From positions 1-64,000 of the forward strand of contig NZ_BAAADV010000003.1 in NCBI RefSeq assembly GCF_039522665.1: a DNA stretch of 64,000 bases. The letters run 5' to 3'. This document shows, one piece after another, positions 1-8,035 of the stretch (the first letter of the stretch is position 1; the number at the start of each line of letters is the position of its first letter). Both the position numbers and the translations under genes were made by a program. The notes under the pieces are model-generated. The model saw only the letters and a list, made by a program, of their open reading frames with translations. It was not told the origin of the DNA and made no database searches. Origin of the DNA: Natronoarchaeum mannanilyticum. Lineage in GTDB: Archaea; Halobacteriota; Halobacteria; Halobacteriales; Natronoarchaeaceae.

Positions 1-63
1 GAAGCAAACACCGCCGAAAATTGGCTCCAGGCGTTCGCCTTCGCATGGAATCAGCTTATCTGA
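1..63 (+). CDS. IS6-family transposase, C-terminal fragment
   Basis: The reading frame encodes the last 20 residues of the transposase (EANTAENWLQ...WNQLI) and stops at 61-63. The protein sequence equals the C-terminus of the complete transposase ending at 43453. The two nucleotide differences are third-position and synonymous (GCC/GCA and CAG/CAA). The gene is cut by the window edge rather than shown to be broken. Confidence 0.9.
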   Translation, partial: EANTAENWLQAFAFAWNQLI

Positions 64-71
64 ACACTACC
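1..71 (+). mobile_element. 3' end of an IS6-family insertion sequence (partial copy)
   Basis: These 71 bases match the right end of the complete element at 42765-43461 at 69 positions. They end in the same terminal inverted repeat (CTTATCTGAACACTACC at the edge). The rest of the element lies outside the window, so its left end and target duplication cannot be checked. It has the same orientation as the complete copy. Confidence 0.93.
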
Positions 72-119
72 CGATCGGCGGCAGAAAGCGTTATCTGCCG
101 TCCGGATCTACCATCATTT

Positions 120-275
120 ATGATTCCAGACTGTCCCCGGTGCGGCGAGCGGATGCACCTCGACGACGAGACGACGAAGCTCGTCGAGTACCGGTGTACG
201 ACCTGCAACACGCGAGAGGCCGAGACGCGGACGGGCCGGCGGACGCTCAGGCGGAGCGCGTCGAGCGCCGACTGA
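120..275 (+). CDS. small zinc-ribbon protein
   Basis: This is a 51-residue protein with two CxxC pairs, CPRCG near residue 5 and CTTCN near residue 27. The pairs are spaced as in a single zinc ribbon and are followed by an Arg/Ser-rich tail. The ATG at 120 is preferred because any longer reading runs into the IS end, so an upstream start would be an artificial fusion. Such CPxCG micro-proteins are common in haloarchaea and usually have no known role. The IS terminus lies 48 bases upstream, so the native promoter may have been changed. Confidence 0.7.
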   Translation: MIPDCPRCGERMHLDDETTKLVEYRCTTCNTREAETRTGRRTLRRSASSAD

Positions 276-373
276 CCGACGCCGACGCGCCGCGGCGCCC
301 GGGACCGCCGTGGCGACGGGCGTCTCCCGGACGTCCCGGTACACTTTTTTGTCGGCTGGCGAAAGAGGATGCA

Positions 374-1339
374 ATGGCCGGAAACAGCACGTCAGTCGTC
401 CTCGCAGCGCTGTTCGCGAACGGCGCCATCGCGATCCTGAAGTTCGGCGGGTTCGTCCTGACGGGAAGCCCGGCGATGCTCGCCGAGACGTACCACTCGA
501 TATCGGACACCGGGAACCAGGTGTTCCTGCTGATCGGCATCAGGTACGGCGGGCGGGAGCGCGACCGGGACCACCCGTTCGGCTACGGGAAGGCGCAGTT
601 CTTCTACAGCTTCCTCGTGAGCGTGTTCCTGTTCGGCATCGCGGGCTGGGAGAGCGCCAAGCACGGCTACGAGGCCGTGATGCACGGCGAGACCACCGCG
701 GTCGAGGGGGCCGTGACGATCCCCGTCGTCGCGGCGGAGATTCCGGGGATCTGGGTCAACTACAGCGTTCTGCTGGGCGGGATCGTCTTCGAGACGTGGG
801 CGCTGGTCAAGGCGCGCGCCGCCATGCAGGCCGAGATCGAGGAGAAAGGCTACAGCGGCTACGTCGAGGCGTTCCGGAAGACCAGCCGGACGACGATCCT
901 CACCGCCCTGACCGAGGACACGATCGCGCTCGCCGGGCTGGGCATCGCGCTCCTGGGGATCTTCCTCACGCGCTGGACGGGCAACTACATCTTCGACGCC
1001 TCGGCCGCGCTGCTGATCGGCATCATGCTGATGGGCTTCGCGCTGGCGCTGGCGTGGGAGAACAAGCGCCTGATCCTCGGGGAGAGCCTGCCGGACGACG
1101 AGGAGCAGAAGCTCCGGGCGACGATCACGGAGACCGACGGCGTCGCGTCGATCGTCGGCCTTCGAACTGTGTACTTCGGCCCCGAGGAGGTGCTGGTCAC
1201 CGCCGACGTGTCGTTCGAGCCCGACCTCGACGCCGAGACGGTCGAGCGCCGGATCGACGAGATGGAGACGCGGATCAGAGAGCGAAATCCCGACATCGGG
1301 AAGATCTACGTCGAGCCGGACGGCGAACGGGCGGCCTGA
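374..1339 (+). CDS. cation diffusion facilitator (CDF) family transporter, ZnT9/SLC30A9-like
   Basis: This 321-residue membrane protein should export divalent metal ions by cation/proton antiport. The N-terminal half has the CDF helices, with YHSISDTGNQ in TM2 (the HxxxD metal site) and the HPFGYGKAQFF loop typical of the family. A long loop separates TM3-4 from TM5-6. In TM5 the usual HxxxD is replaced by ALTEDT, with Asp kept and His lost, which resembles SLC30A9-type CDFs. The C-terminal 80 residues look like the cytosolic ferredoxin-like dimerisation domain (VLVTADVSFEPDL). The ATG at 374 follows AGAGGATGCA; longer readings in frame lack family similarity. Confidence 0.9.
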   Translation: MAGNSTSVVLAALFANGAIAILKFGGFVLTGSPAMLAETYHSISDTGNQVFLLIGIRYGGRERDRDHPFGYGKAQFFYSFLVSVFLFGIAGWESAKHGYEAVMHGETTAVEGAVTIPVVAAEIPGIWVNYSVLLGGIVFETWALVKARAAMQAEIEEKGYSGYVEAFRKTSRTTILTALTEDTIALAGLGIALLGIFLTRWTGNYIFDASAALLIGIMLMGFALALAWENKRLILGESLPDDEEQKLRATITETDGVASIVGLRTVYFGPEEVLVTADVSFEPDLDAETVERRIDEMETRIRERNPDIGKIYVEPDGERAA

Positions 1340-1417
1340 GCGGCGTCGCTGCGATCGAGCGCCCGATGACGGTCCGGATCGCCGACCGGATCCAACGCGA
1401 CCCGGGCGCCGACCGGG

Positions 1418-2158
1418 TCACCGATCGCCGTGTTCCTCGATCGCCTCGTCGAGCGTCAGATCGCCGGTCGCGACCCGGCGGGCGAGTTCCTCGTCGATCG
1501 TCCGATTCTCCGAGGAGCGCTCGCGCGACCTGTTTTTGATCACCTGCAGCTCGCCGTCGGTCGGCTCGATCTCCCGGCGCTCGATCACCTCGCCCTCCAG
1601 GCGAGCGATGTTGACCGCCGCGAGCACGTCGCCCATGCCCCGAGCGCCGGTGCCGAGGTACGGCGTCGTCCCGGTCTCGTCGACGAGTTCGACCCGCACG
1701 TCGTCGAGCGCGTCGACGATCCGGGCGCTCTCCAGGCGGGCGCCGTCGCCGACCCGCACCACCGGGTTCTCGGCGTCGGCGACCTCCCGGCGGACGACCT
1801 CCGGCGCGTCCTCCAGCGGGACGTGGAAGGCGCCGATCACCATCTCGCCGGCCAGCACCGCGACGCCCGGCTTGGTCCCCGGGTCGACGCCGACGACGAT
1901 CCGGCCGCCCTCCTCGCGGAGCAGCGCCATCGCGGCCTCGACGGCCTGGCGGGGATTCGCAGGGTCGGCCGCGACCGTGTCGAACGCCGCCGCGTCCTCC
2001 CGCTCGGCGAACGCCTCGTCGGGGCCCGTGATCACGACGCCGGCAGCGTCGGGCAGTTCGTCGTCAGGTTCCACGGTAGTAAACTGGACGCCGCGGTCCC
2101 GCAGCTCGTTGACGACGCCGTGGTACACCTCGAAGTCCTCGGTCGCGACGACGATCAC
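1418..2158 (-). CDS. predicted RNase H-fold protein of unknown function
   Basis: This 246-residue protein has a hydrophobic strand ending in GVDPGTKPGVAVL near residues 90-102. That is the first-strand acidic signature of RuvC/YqgF-like RNase H folds. Later segments (VVRVGDGARLES, GTGARGMGDVLAAVNIARLEG) fit the remaining strands and helix. Residues 1-60 form a separate alpha/beta segment (TEDFEVYHGVVNELRDRG). It is divergent from radB, sharing a 200-base intergenic region with a TTAAG TATA-like element close to its start. A nuclease role is an inference from the fold motif; completeness of the active site was not verified. Confidence 0.72.
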   Translation of the reverse strand: MIVVATEDFEVYHGVVNELRDRGVQFTTVEPDDELPDAAGVVITGPDEAFAEREDAAAFDTVAADPANPRQAVEAAMALLREEGGRIVVGVDPGTKPGVAVLAGEMVIGAFHVPLEDAPEVVRREVADAENPVVRVGDGARLESARIVDALDDVRVELVDETGTTPYLGTGARGMGDVLAAVNIARLEGEVIERREIEPTDGELQVIKNRSRERSSENRTIDEELARRVATGDLTLDEAIEEHGDR

Positions 2159-2359
2159 TGTCCGATGGTTGGCGTCGGTCCGTGTTAACTCTTAAGACGG
2201 CGGCCCGACCGCGGGGCGGCGTCGGGACGCCGGTGCGTCGCGGGGGCGGACACGGTGCGGCGACGACGTCGACGCCCGGCCGGCCGTCACGCCGCGGCCC
2301 CGGCGGCGTCCAGCGCCCATACCGGGGAGTTTTTGCGGGGAACGGCCCAACCGTCGGTC

Positions 2360-3073
2360 GTGAACGCGAGCGAGCCGATTTCGACGGGATGCGGGCCGGT
2401 CGACGAGCTTCTGGGCGGCGGGTTCGAGCGCGGGACCGTCACGCAGGTGTACGGCCAGCCCGCGGCGGGCAAGACCAACCTCGCGCTCGGCGCCGCGGTC
2501 GAGGTGGCCGCCGACGGCGGGCGCGCGGTGTACGTCGACACCGAGGGGATCTCGGTCGACCGCTTCGAGCAGCTGCTGGAGGCGCGCGTCGGCGAGGACG
2601 AGGACGCCGTGTCGGCCGCGGCCGGCCGGGTCGTCGTCGAGAGCGCTCACGACTTCGAGGAGCAGGCCGAGGCCGTCCGGGACGCCGAGGAGTTCGCGCC
2701 AGACGCCGACCTGATCGTCGTCGACAGCGCGACCGGCTTCTACCGGCTCGAACGCACCGCCGACGCCAACGCGGGCGACGCCCTGCGCCAGGTCGCCAGT
2801 CAGGTGACCCACCTGCTCTCGCTGGCGCGCAAGCACGACCTCGCGGTCGTCGTCACCAATCAGGTGTTTTCCGATCCCGACAGCGACCAGACGCGCGCGC
2901 TGGGCGGGCACACGCTCGAACACTGGACCGGGACGGTGCTTCGGCTCGATCGCTACCGTGGCGGCAACAGGAAAGCGACGCTGGAGAAACACCGCGCGAA
3001 GCCCGCGGGCGAAACGGCGCAGTTTCGGATCACCGACGAGGGCTGCGTCGCCGTCGAAGATCCGGCGCGGTGA
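2360..3073 (+). CDS. radB: DNA repair and recombination protein RadB
   Basis: This is a 237-residue RecA/RadA-superfamily ATPase core without the N-terminal HhH domain, which is the hallmark of RadB, an archaeal recombination mediator. Walker A is GQPAAGKTN, Walker B is DLIVVDS, and STGCGPVDELLGGG precedes the P-loop as in RadA/RadB. The GTG at 2360 gives the usual family length. The ATG at 2255 would add 35 Arg/Ala-rich residues with no family similarity. A T-rich stretch (GAGTTTTTGC) lies about 30 bases upstream of the GTG and could serve a leaderless transcript. Confidence 0.93.
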   Translation: MNASEPISTGCGPVDELLGGGFERGTVTQVYGQPAAGKTNLALGAAVEVAADGGRAVYVDTEGISVDRFEQLLEARVGEDEDAVSAAAGRVVVESAHDFEEQAEAVRDAEEFAPDADLIVVDSATGFYRLERTADANAGDALRQVASQVTHLLSLARKHDLAVVVTNQVFSDPDSDQTRALGGHTLEHWTGTVLRLDRYRGGNRKATLEKHRAKPAGETAQFRITDEGCVAVEDPAR

Positions 3074-3118
3074 CCGAGCGGTAGTTTCCGAATAGACGGG
3101 ACCGGGGGCGCCGCCGAA

Positions 3119-3445
3119 CTACGGCATCGCCATCGGGATCGTCTCGTAATCGAACGTCTCGCCTCGCTCGGAGAGCCTGACGACGTTCGTCTGCAGATCG
3201 TACGTCAGGAACCCGGCCTCCGCTAATTTCGGGAGATCCACGTGGTGCAGCCTGGCGGCGACGCGCGTCACCTCCTCGCCGGAAAGTTCCGGAACGGGCT
3301 CGTCGTTCTCGCTGCCGACAACCTCGTCGGCCAGGTCGGCCAGCGTCATCGGCATCCCGTACTCTCGCAGGCGGCGGAGGACGGTGCGGCGGCGTTCGTG
3401 TGCGAGCGGCGCTATTGCGGCGGTATCCGTCGTGGTCCCAACCAT
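3119..3445 (-). CDS. DUF7344-type winged-helix protein
   Basis: This is a 108-residue haloarchaeal HTH protein. LAHERRRTVLRRLRE opens the helical part, followed by a helix with LADLADEVVG, VTRVAARLHHVDLPKLAEAGFLTYD (recognition helix and wing) and a short C-terminal strand. The pattern 'R-R..VLR.L...HHVDLPKL...G' is the signature of DUF7344 winged-helix proteins. These are presumed transcription regulators with unknown targets. It runs in the same direction as the HTH_10 gene whose start lies upstream at 4184, with 64 bases between them. Confidence 0.75.
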   Translation of the reverse strand: MVGTTTDTAAIAPLAHERRRTVLRRLREYGMPMTLADLADEVVGSENDEPVPELSGEEVTRVAARLHHVDLPKLAEAGFLTYDLQTNVVRLSERGETFDYETIPMAMP

Positions 3446-3509
3446 ACCCTTCGTAGCTGCCCCACGCGGATGAAGTGCAACGTTGTATAGACAACTCCCG
3501 CGGTGCGAG

Positions 3510-4184
3510 TCAGTTCCTGCCGTCCTTATCGTCCGGATGGCTTATCGTCAGCGTGCTCCTGACGAGGTTTTGATGCCCCGTGTGGAACCGCTTCGAGAGC
3601 GCCTGCTGGGAGATCCCCAGCTCGTCGGCGAGCTCGCTCATCGTCACCCTCTGCGGGACGTCGTAGTAGCCCGCGTCGAGCGCCCTCACCAGCGTTTCGC
3701 GCTGTTTCGGCGTCATGTCGTACTGCGCGCTCGCCATGGGCTGTTCCTGCTCGGTGATCTGGTTGAGCTCGAACGCGATCCCGTGGGTGTCGCAGTACTC
3801 GCGAAAATCGGAGAGTTTCTCCCGGTCGTCGAAGCGCATCCGCAGCTCCCACCCCTCGTTTCTGCCGAGCGCGTCGAGGATCGTCGCGCCGATCTCGACG
3901 TAGGCGTACACTATCGTCTCGACGTTGTCGGTCCACTCGGCGCGGTACAGCCTGGCGTCCTCGGTCTCGTCGACCGCCGTGACGTCGGTCACGGTCTCGT
4001 CGTCGCGGAACGCCGCCTCGAACTCCGACTGGTCGCCGCCGGTGACCCAGAAGTACGGCATTACCCGATCCTCCATCGTCGCGACGACTTGCTCGATCTC
4101 GACGACCATCTCCGGCGCCGCGGTCAACGAATGATGCAACGCGAAATCATCCGACGCGACCGAAAACTCCGCGATGACGCTCAT
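3510..4184 (-). CDS. HTH_10 (Bat-like) transcriptional regulator
   Basis: This is a 224-residue regulator of the bacterioopsin-activator type. Residues 1-150 form the alpha/beta sensory domain of these proteins (ALHHSLTAAPEMVVEIEQVV, with a later strand IAFELNQI). Residues 155-215 form the HTH_10 domain: YDMTPKQRETLVRALDAGYYDVPQRVTM, then LADELGISQQALSKRFHTGHQNLVR. No PAS or GAF domain is present, so it is the short form of the family. The signal and targets are unknown. The ATG at 4184 starts a typical MSVIAEFSV N-terminus. Confidence 0.88.
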   Translation of the reverse strand: MSVIAEFSVASDDFALHHSLTAAPEMVVEIEQVVATMEDRVMPYFWVTGGDQSEFEAAFRDDETVTDVTAVDETEDARLYRAEWTDNVETIVYAYVEIGATILDALGRNEGWELRMRFDDREKLSDFREYCDTHGIAFELNQITEQEQPMASAQYDMTPKQRETLVRALDAGYYDVPQRVTMSELADELGISQQALSKRFHTGHQNLVRSTLTISHPDDKDGRN

Positions 4185-4269
4185 GCGGCCGTTTCGACCC
4201 CGAACAGAATAAGAGCGCTGGAATCAGTGGCCGAGACGACGCCGGATTGACGGCAGCGACGCCGAACCG

Positions 4270-5427
4270 CTACAGCTCGCCGAGCTTCCGCAGCAGCTGT
4301 CCGCGGTGTTCCTCGTCGCTGATGACGCCTTTCCGTTCGAGGACGTTACGTTCCAGCTTGTCGAGCGCGACGTGGAACGCGTTGTCGGCGCCGTACCCCT
4401 CGCCGGAGCCGGCCATCTGGCCCTTGTTGGTCCGCATCCGGATCTGGGCCTGGATCAGCGGCGTTCCGCGGAGTTTCTCCTTGTGCTTGTGGAACCGCAC
4501 GTGGACGTGTTGCACCTGCATCTTCCGGTACTTGTCGGCGACCTGCGTGATGGCGTCGCGCACGTCCTGCCGGCTGATCGTGTCCAGCAGCCGGATGTTC
4601 GTGATCTGGACGTCCATCGTCTCCTCCTCGGTGTACGACAGCGCTCGGAGCACGTCGGTTTTCGTGAGGATGCCGCTGACCGTCCGGTCGTCGCCCTCCG
4701 GCGTCACGACGAGCCCGCCGTAGTCGTCGTCGAGCATCTTCTGGACGGCCGCTCGAACCGACGCGTCGACGGTCGTCGTCCCGACGGGACTGGACATCGC
4801 GTCGTAGACGGGCACGTCCATGATCTTGTTCGCGTCGCCCGAGCGGTCGCCCGTCGTCTGGCGCTGGCTCTTCCGGACGGCGATCTCGCTGATGTCGTGG
4901 GTCGTGACCACGCCCGAGAGGTAGCCGTTCTCGTTGAGCACCGGCAGCCGGGAGATCCCGTGTTCCCGGAGCTGGTTGATCGCCTTACCGATGCCGTCGT
5001 CCTCGCCGATCGTGATCACCGAGTCGGTGTAGATCTGCTCGACGGTCAGCGCGTCGAGGTTCTCGATCACCGACTCGAGGATGGCGTCGGCCGTGATGAT
5101 GCCCCACAGCGAGCCGTCCTCGAACACCGGCGCGACCTTCGTCCCGCCCTCGACGAGCTTGCGGGCGACGTCGCGGATGTTCTCGGTCCGCTGGATCTTC
5201 GGCGCCGGGTCGTTCCGGCTGGGCTTGATGTGGGACCCGACCTTCGCGTCGTCCTCGACGTGGGACTGGAGCAGGTCGCGCTCGCCGATCACGCCCGCGT
5301 ACTCGCCGTCGCGGGTGACGATTATCCCTTTCGGGTTCTCCTCGTCGAACAGCGATCGCACCTTGCCCAGTCTCGTCTCGACATCAACTTCGGCGAACTG
5401 CTGTGACGCGATGTCAGAAATGTCCAT
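4270..5427 (-). CDS. four-CBS-domain protein with C-terminal S30AE/HPF-like domain
   Basis: This protein of about 385 residues carries four CBS repeats (roughly residues 1-265). Examples are RLGKVRSLFDEENPKGIIV, DVARKLVEGGTKVAPV, LREHGISRLPVL and AVQKMLDDDYGGLVV. A segment of about 110 residues follows, starting VQITNIRLLDTISRQDVRDA and containing VRFHKHKEK and EGYGADNAFHVALDKLERNV. That layout resembles bacterial hibernation-promoting factor (S30AE), whose last part reads 'A.EG.D.Y.AID.L..KL'. CBS modules usually bind adenosine nucleotides, so energy-controlled ribosome binding is a plausible inference. Start: the ATG at 5427 gives the usual MDISDIA; a GTG at 5436 is also possible because a TATA box lies 27 bases before it. 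Confidence 0.85.
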   Translation of the reverse strand: MDISDIASQQFAEVDVETRLGKVRSLFDEENPKGIIVTRDGEYAGVIGERDLLQSHVEDDAKVGSHIKPSRNDPAPKIQRTENIRDVARKLVEGGTKVAPVFEDGSLWGIITADAILESVIENLDALTVEQIYTDSVITIGEDDGIGKAINQLREHGISRLPVLNENGYLSGVVTTHDISEIAVRKSQRQTTGDRSGDANKIMDVPVYDAMSSPVGTTTVDASVRAAVQKMLDDDYGGLVVTPEGDDRTVSGILTKTDVLRALSYTEEETMDVQITNIRLLDTISRQDVRDAITQVADKYRKMQVQHVHVRFHKHKEKLRGTPLIQAQIRMRTNKGQMAGSGEGYGADNAFHVALDKLERNVLERKGVISDEEHRGQLLRKLGEL

Positions 5428-5458
5428 GGTGCTCACAGTGGGTGTACTCCGCGGACAC

Positions 5459-5467
5459 TATTTAAGG
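5459..5467 (-). promoter_or_regulatory. TATA box of the CBS-domain gene
   Basis: On the minus strand this reads CCTTAAATA, centred 27 bases before the GTG at 5436 and 36 bases before the ATG at 5427. It is a typical haloarchaeal TATA element for a leaderless or nearly leaderless transcript. Confidence 0.6.
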
Positions 5468-5608
5468 TACCGACCATTGTTAACACGCGAGATTGGTTAT
5501 CAAGATTGATAATCTCGGCCGCGCGATGCCGACACGCGATCGGCGACTGCGACCCTCAGATAGTTCAGATAGAAACCGCTCCGTCGTCGTCGGGTGTTCG
5601 GTCGGTCC

Positions 5609-6517
5609 TCAGACGCCGCGGCCCTGCAGCTTCTCCTCCTCGGGCAGGTCGGCGTTGGCGTCGCCCTTCATGCCCGAGCCGACGTTCTTGCTGATCTCGG
5701 CCAGCGCGTCGGGGTCGTCCCAGTTGTTGACGGCCTCGACGATCGCGGTGCCCATCGCCTCGGGGTCCTCGGCGCCGAAGATGCCCGAGCCGACGAAGAT
5801 GCCGTCGCAGCCGTGGTGCATCATCAAGGCGGCGTCGGCCGGCGTCGCGATGCCGCCGGCGGCGAAGTTCACGACCGGCAGGCGACCCATCTCGGCGGTC
5901 TCGTGGACCAGGTCGGCGGGCGCCTCGTGCTCGCGGGCCCACTCCTCGCGCTCCTCGTGGGCCATTCCTTCGAGCTTGCGGATCGCCCCTTTGATGTTGC
6001 GCTGGTGGTGGACGGCCTGATTGACGTCGCCGGTGCCCGCTTCACCTTTCGTCCGAATCATCGCCGCGCCCTCGTCGATCCGGCGGAGCGCCTCGCCGAG
6101 GTTGCGCGCGCCGCAGACGAACGGCGCGGTGAAGTCGCGCTTGTCGATGTGGAAGCGGTCGTCGGCGGGCGTCAGGACCTCCGACTCGTCGATCATGTCG
6201 ACGCCGGTCGCCTCGAGGATCTGGGCCTCCTTGGCGTGGCCGATCCGGGACTTGCCCATCACCGGGATCGACACCTCCTCGATGATCGCCTCGACGTCGG
6301 CCGGGTCGGCCATCCGCGCGACGCCGCCGCGCTTGCGGATATCGGCGGGGACGGCTTCCAGGGACATCACCGCGACCGCGCCGACGTCCTCGGCGATCCG
6401 GGCCTGCTCGCGGTTCACGACGTCCATGATCACGCCGCCCTTCTGCATCCGGGCGAAGCCGCGCTTGACGAGGTCCGTGCCGCGCTTGAGATCTTCGAGA
6501 TCCGTCTCTGCTGCCAT
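5609..6517 (-). CDS. pdxS: pyridoxal 5'-phosphate synthase lyase subunit PdxS
   Basis: This 302-residue TIM-barrel enzyme makes PLP from ribose 5-phosphate, glyceraldehyde 3-phosphate and ammonia, the ammonia supplied by the glutaminase PdxT. Family-specific stretches are [17 protein letters not shown] near the N-terminus, [39 protein letters not shown], and [26 protein letters not shown] near the phosphate sites. The length is standard. pdxT is not next to it in this window. On the minus strand a CGTTAAGTG element lies about 25-30 bases before the ATG. Confidence 0.97.
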   Translation of the reverse strand: MAAETDLEDLKRGTDLVKRGFARMQKGGVIMDVVNREQARIAEDVGAVAVMSLEAVPADIRKRGGVARMADPADVEAIIEEVSIPVMGKSRIGHAKEAQILEATGVDMIDESEVLTPADDRFHIDKRDFTAPFVCGARNLGEALRRIDEGAAMIRTKGEAGTGDVNQAVHHQRNIKGAIRKLEGMAHEEREEWAREHEAPADLVHETAEMGRLPVVNFAAGGIATPADAALMMHHGCDGIFVGSGIFGAEDPEAMGTAIVEAVNNWDDPDALAEISKNVGSGMKGDANADLPEEEKLQGRGV

Positions 6518-6620
6518 ACCGCGCGGTTAGGACCCGCCACACTTAACGGGTTCCTTTGCTGCAGTCGCCTGAACCCCCGACGAAAGGCGGGTACAGAGGA
6601 CGAGAGCGGTATCGACGGTG

Positions 6621-6764
6621 TTACTGCCGCAGGACGGCCATCGCCATCGGCCCCGACACGAACAGCGACAGGAACACGAACAGCCAGCCGAGGAAGTGCA
6701 GCACCACGAGGTTGAGCCCGACGATCGTCGAGAGGGCGACGAACTTCTGGCCGAGACTCATCAT
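6621..6764 (-). CDS. small hydrophobic protein, about 47 residues
   Basis: The protein begins MMSLGQKFVALS and contains two hydrophobic segments (about residues 8-24 and 26-44) with only a short turn between, ending AMAVLRQ. It has good haloarchaeal codon bias. The start is the ATG at 6764 or 6761; a longer in-frame reading adds a basic stretch without coding character. Function unknown, presumably a small integral membrane protein. Confidence 0.55.
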   Translation of the reverse strand: MMSLGQKFVALSTIVGLNLVVLHFLGWLFVFLSLFVSGPMAMAVLRQ

Positions 6765-6901
6765 CGATACGTAGCCGTTTGTGCCAACTGGCAAGTATTT
6801 TTCCCGGCGGCGGAAGGGCCGAGAGAGCAGGAGGAGGAGGGAACGCGACGACCGGGCCGGAACCGCTACCGTTTTGGTCGCCTCGGAAGATCCCACGGAC
6901 G

Positions 6902-7597
6902 ATGCGAGAACTTCCCGAGCGCGACAGGTTGCCGGCCTACCTCGCGCCGGTCCCCGACGCGGTCGAGGATCTGGGGCTCCGGAACGTGTGGCTCGTCGTC
7001 GCGATCAACCTCGTCGGGACGGCCTTCGGCTTCTGGTTCTACGCCTTCGAGACGGGCCAACTGCTCGACACGCCGACCGTGATGTGGCCGTGGGTGCCCG
7101 ACAGCCCCGCCGCGACGCTGCTGGCCGCCGGCGCGTTCGCCTCGTGGGCGCGCGGGCACAGTCGGGAGTGGCTCAACGCCGTGGCCTTTTTCGGCAACCT
7201 GATCCTCGGCTTCTGGACGCCGTACGTCCTGCTGGTGTTCGCGGACGTCTACCTCGCCCACCAGCACCCCGCGATGTACCTGTTCCTGTTTTTTAGCCAC
7301 CTCGGGATGGTCGTCCAGGCGTTCGTGATCTACCGGATCAGCGACTTCCCGACCGAGGCGGTCGGCGTCGCCGTCGCGTGGTACGGGCTCGATCTGGTCG
7401 TCGACTTCTTCATTCCCGTCGTCGGCGAGCCCCACCACACGATCATCCCGGTCGATCGCTCGACGCCGATGTGGCTCGGCGCGGACGCGCTGGACGTCGT
7501 CGCCGCCGGCGCCGTCCTGCTGACGCTGCTGGCGACGTATCTCTCGCTGGCGATCCGCTCGAAGAAGCTGGAACTTCGGCAGTCAGGGAGCGGCTGA
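6902..7597 (+). CDS. DUF1405 family integral membrane protein
   Basis: This 231-residue protein has about six or seven membrane segments, including NVWLVVAINLVGTAFGFWFY, LNAVAFFGNLILGFWTPYV and ADALDVVAAGAVLLTLLATY. The Trp- and Tyr-rich pattern with GFWFYAFETGQL and an internal MYLFLFFSHLGMVVQA matches the DUF1405 family of archaea and Bacillus (YpjA-like), whose role is unknown. The ATG at 6902 follows a G-rich region. Its 3' end overlaps the convergent gene at 7583-7948 by 15 bases. Confidence 0.82.
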   Translation: MRELPERDRLPAYLAPVPDAVEDLGLRNVWLVVAINLVGTAFGFWFYAFETGQLLDTPTVMWPWVPDSPAATLLAAGAFASWARGHSREWLNAVAFFGNLILGFWTPYVLLVFADVYLAHQHPAMYLFLFFSHLGMVVQAFVIYRISDFPTEAVGVAVAWYGLDLVVDFFIPVVGEPHHTIIPVDRSTPMWLGADALDVVAAGAVLLTLLATYLSLAIRSKKLELRQSGSG

Positions 7598-7948
7598 CCC
7601 GGTCGGATCGCTCAGCGCGTAGCCGAACACGACCAGGAACGCGCCGCAGAGCGCCATCACCGCGAGCAGCGGCGTCGACGGCGCCCCGCCGCGGACGACT
7701 CCGAGTGCGGACAGCGCGACGACCGCGACGAGCCCACCGACCACGACGCCCGCGGCGTTCCGCTGCAGCGCGACGCCGACGAGCGGGAGGAACGCGAGGG
7801 CCGCGACGAGCGCCCCAACCGGCCACCCGCCCGGATCGACGACGACGTCGATCGCCAGCCACGCGAGGAGGGCGCCGATCGCGGGGCCGGTGGCACCCCT
7901 GAGGGTGAGCATACCGGCTCCTGCTGCGGCGGAGTCGTTCGTCGCCAT
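7583..7948 (-). CDS. small integral membrane protein, unknown function
   Basis: This 121-residue protein begins MATNDSAAAGAGML and has about four hydrophobic helices (IGALLAWLAIDVVV, LVAALAFLPLVGVAL, VVGGLVAVVALSALGVV, LLAVMALCGAFLVVFGYAL). No family was recognised. The ATG at 7948 is preferred over the one at 7975, which would add nine charged residues. It converges with the DUF1405 gene and overlaps its end. Confidence 0.65.
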   Translation of the reverse strand: MATNDSAAAGAGMLTLRGATGPAIGALLAWLAIDVVVDPGGWPVGALVAALAFLPLVGVALQRNAAGVVVGGLVAVVALSALGVVRGGAPSTPLLAVMALCGAFLVVFGYALSDPTGSAAP

Positions 7949-8035
7949 ACGGGCGACTTCGGCGTCGTGGCGCAAAAAATTACGGGTGCGTTCGCGCGAT
8001 TCGATCCGCGGCGTCGACGGGATCCGACGCCTCGC

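Noticed and set aside
21-275. 84-residue reading running from the IS end into the zinc-ribbon gene
   Set aside because: Its first part is an out-of-frame IS tail. A similar fusion appears at 43411 before the asparaginase gene, so both are artefacts of IS position.
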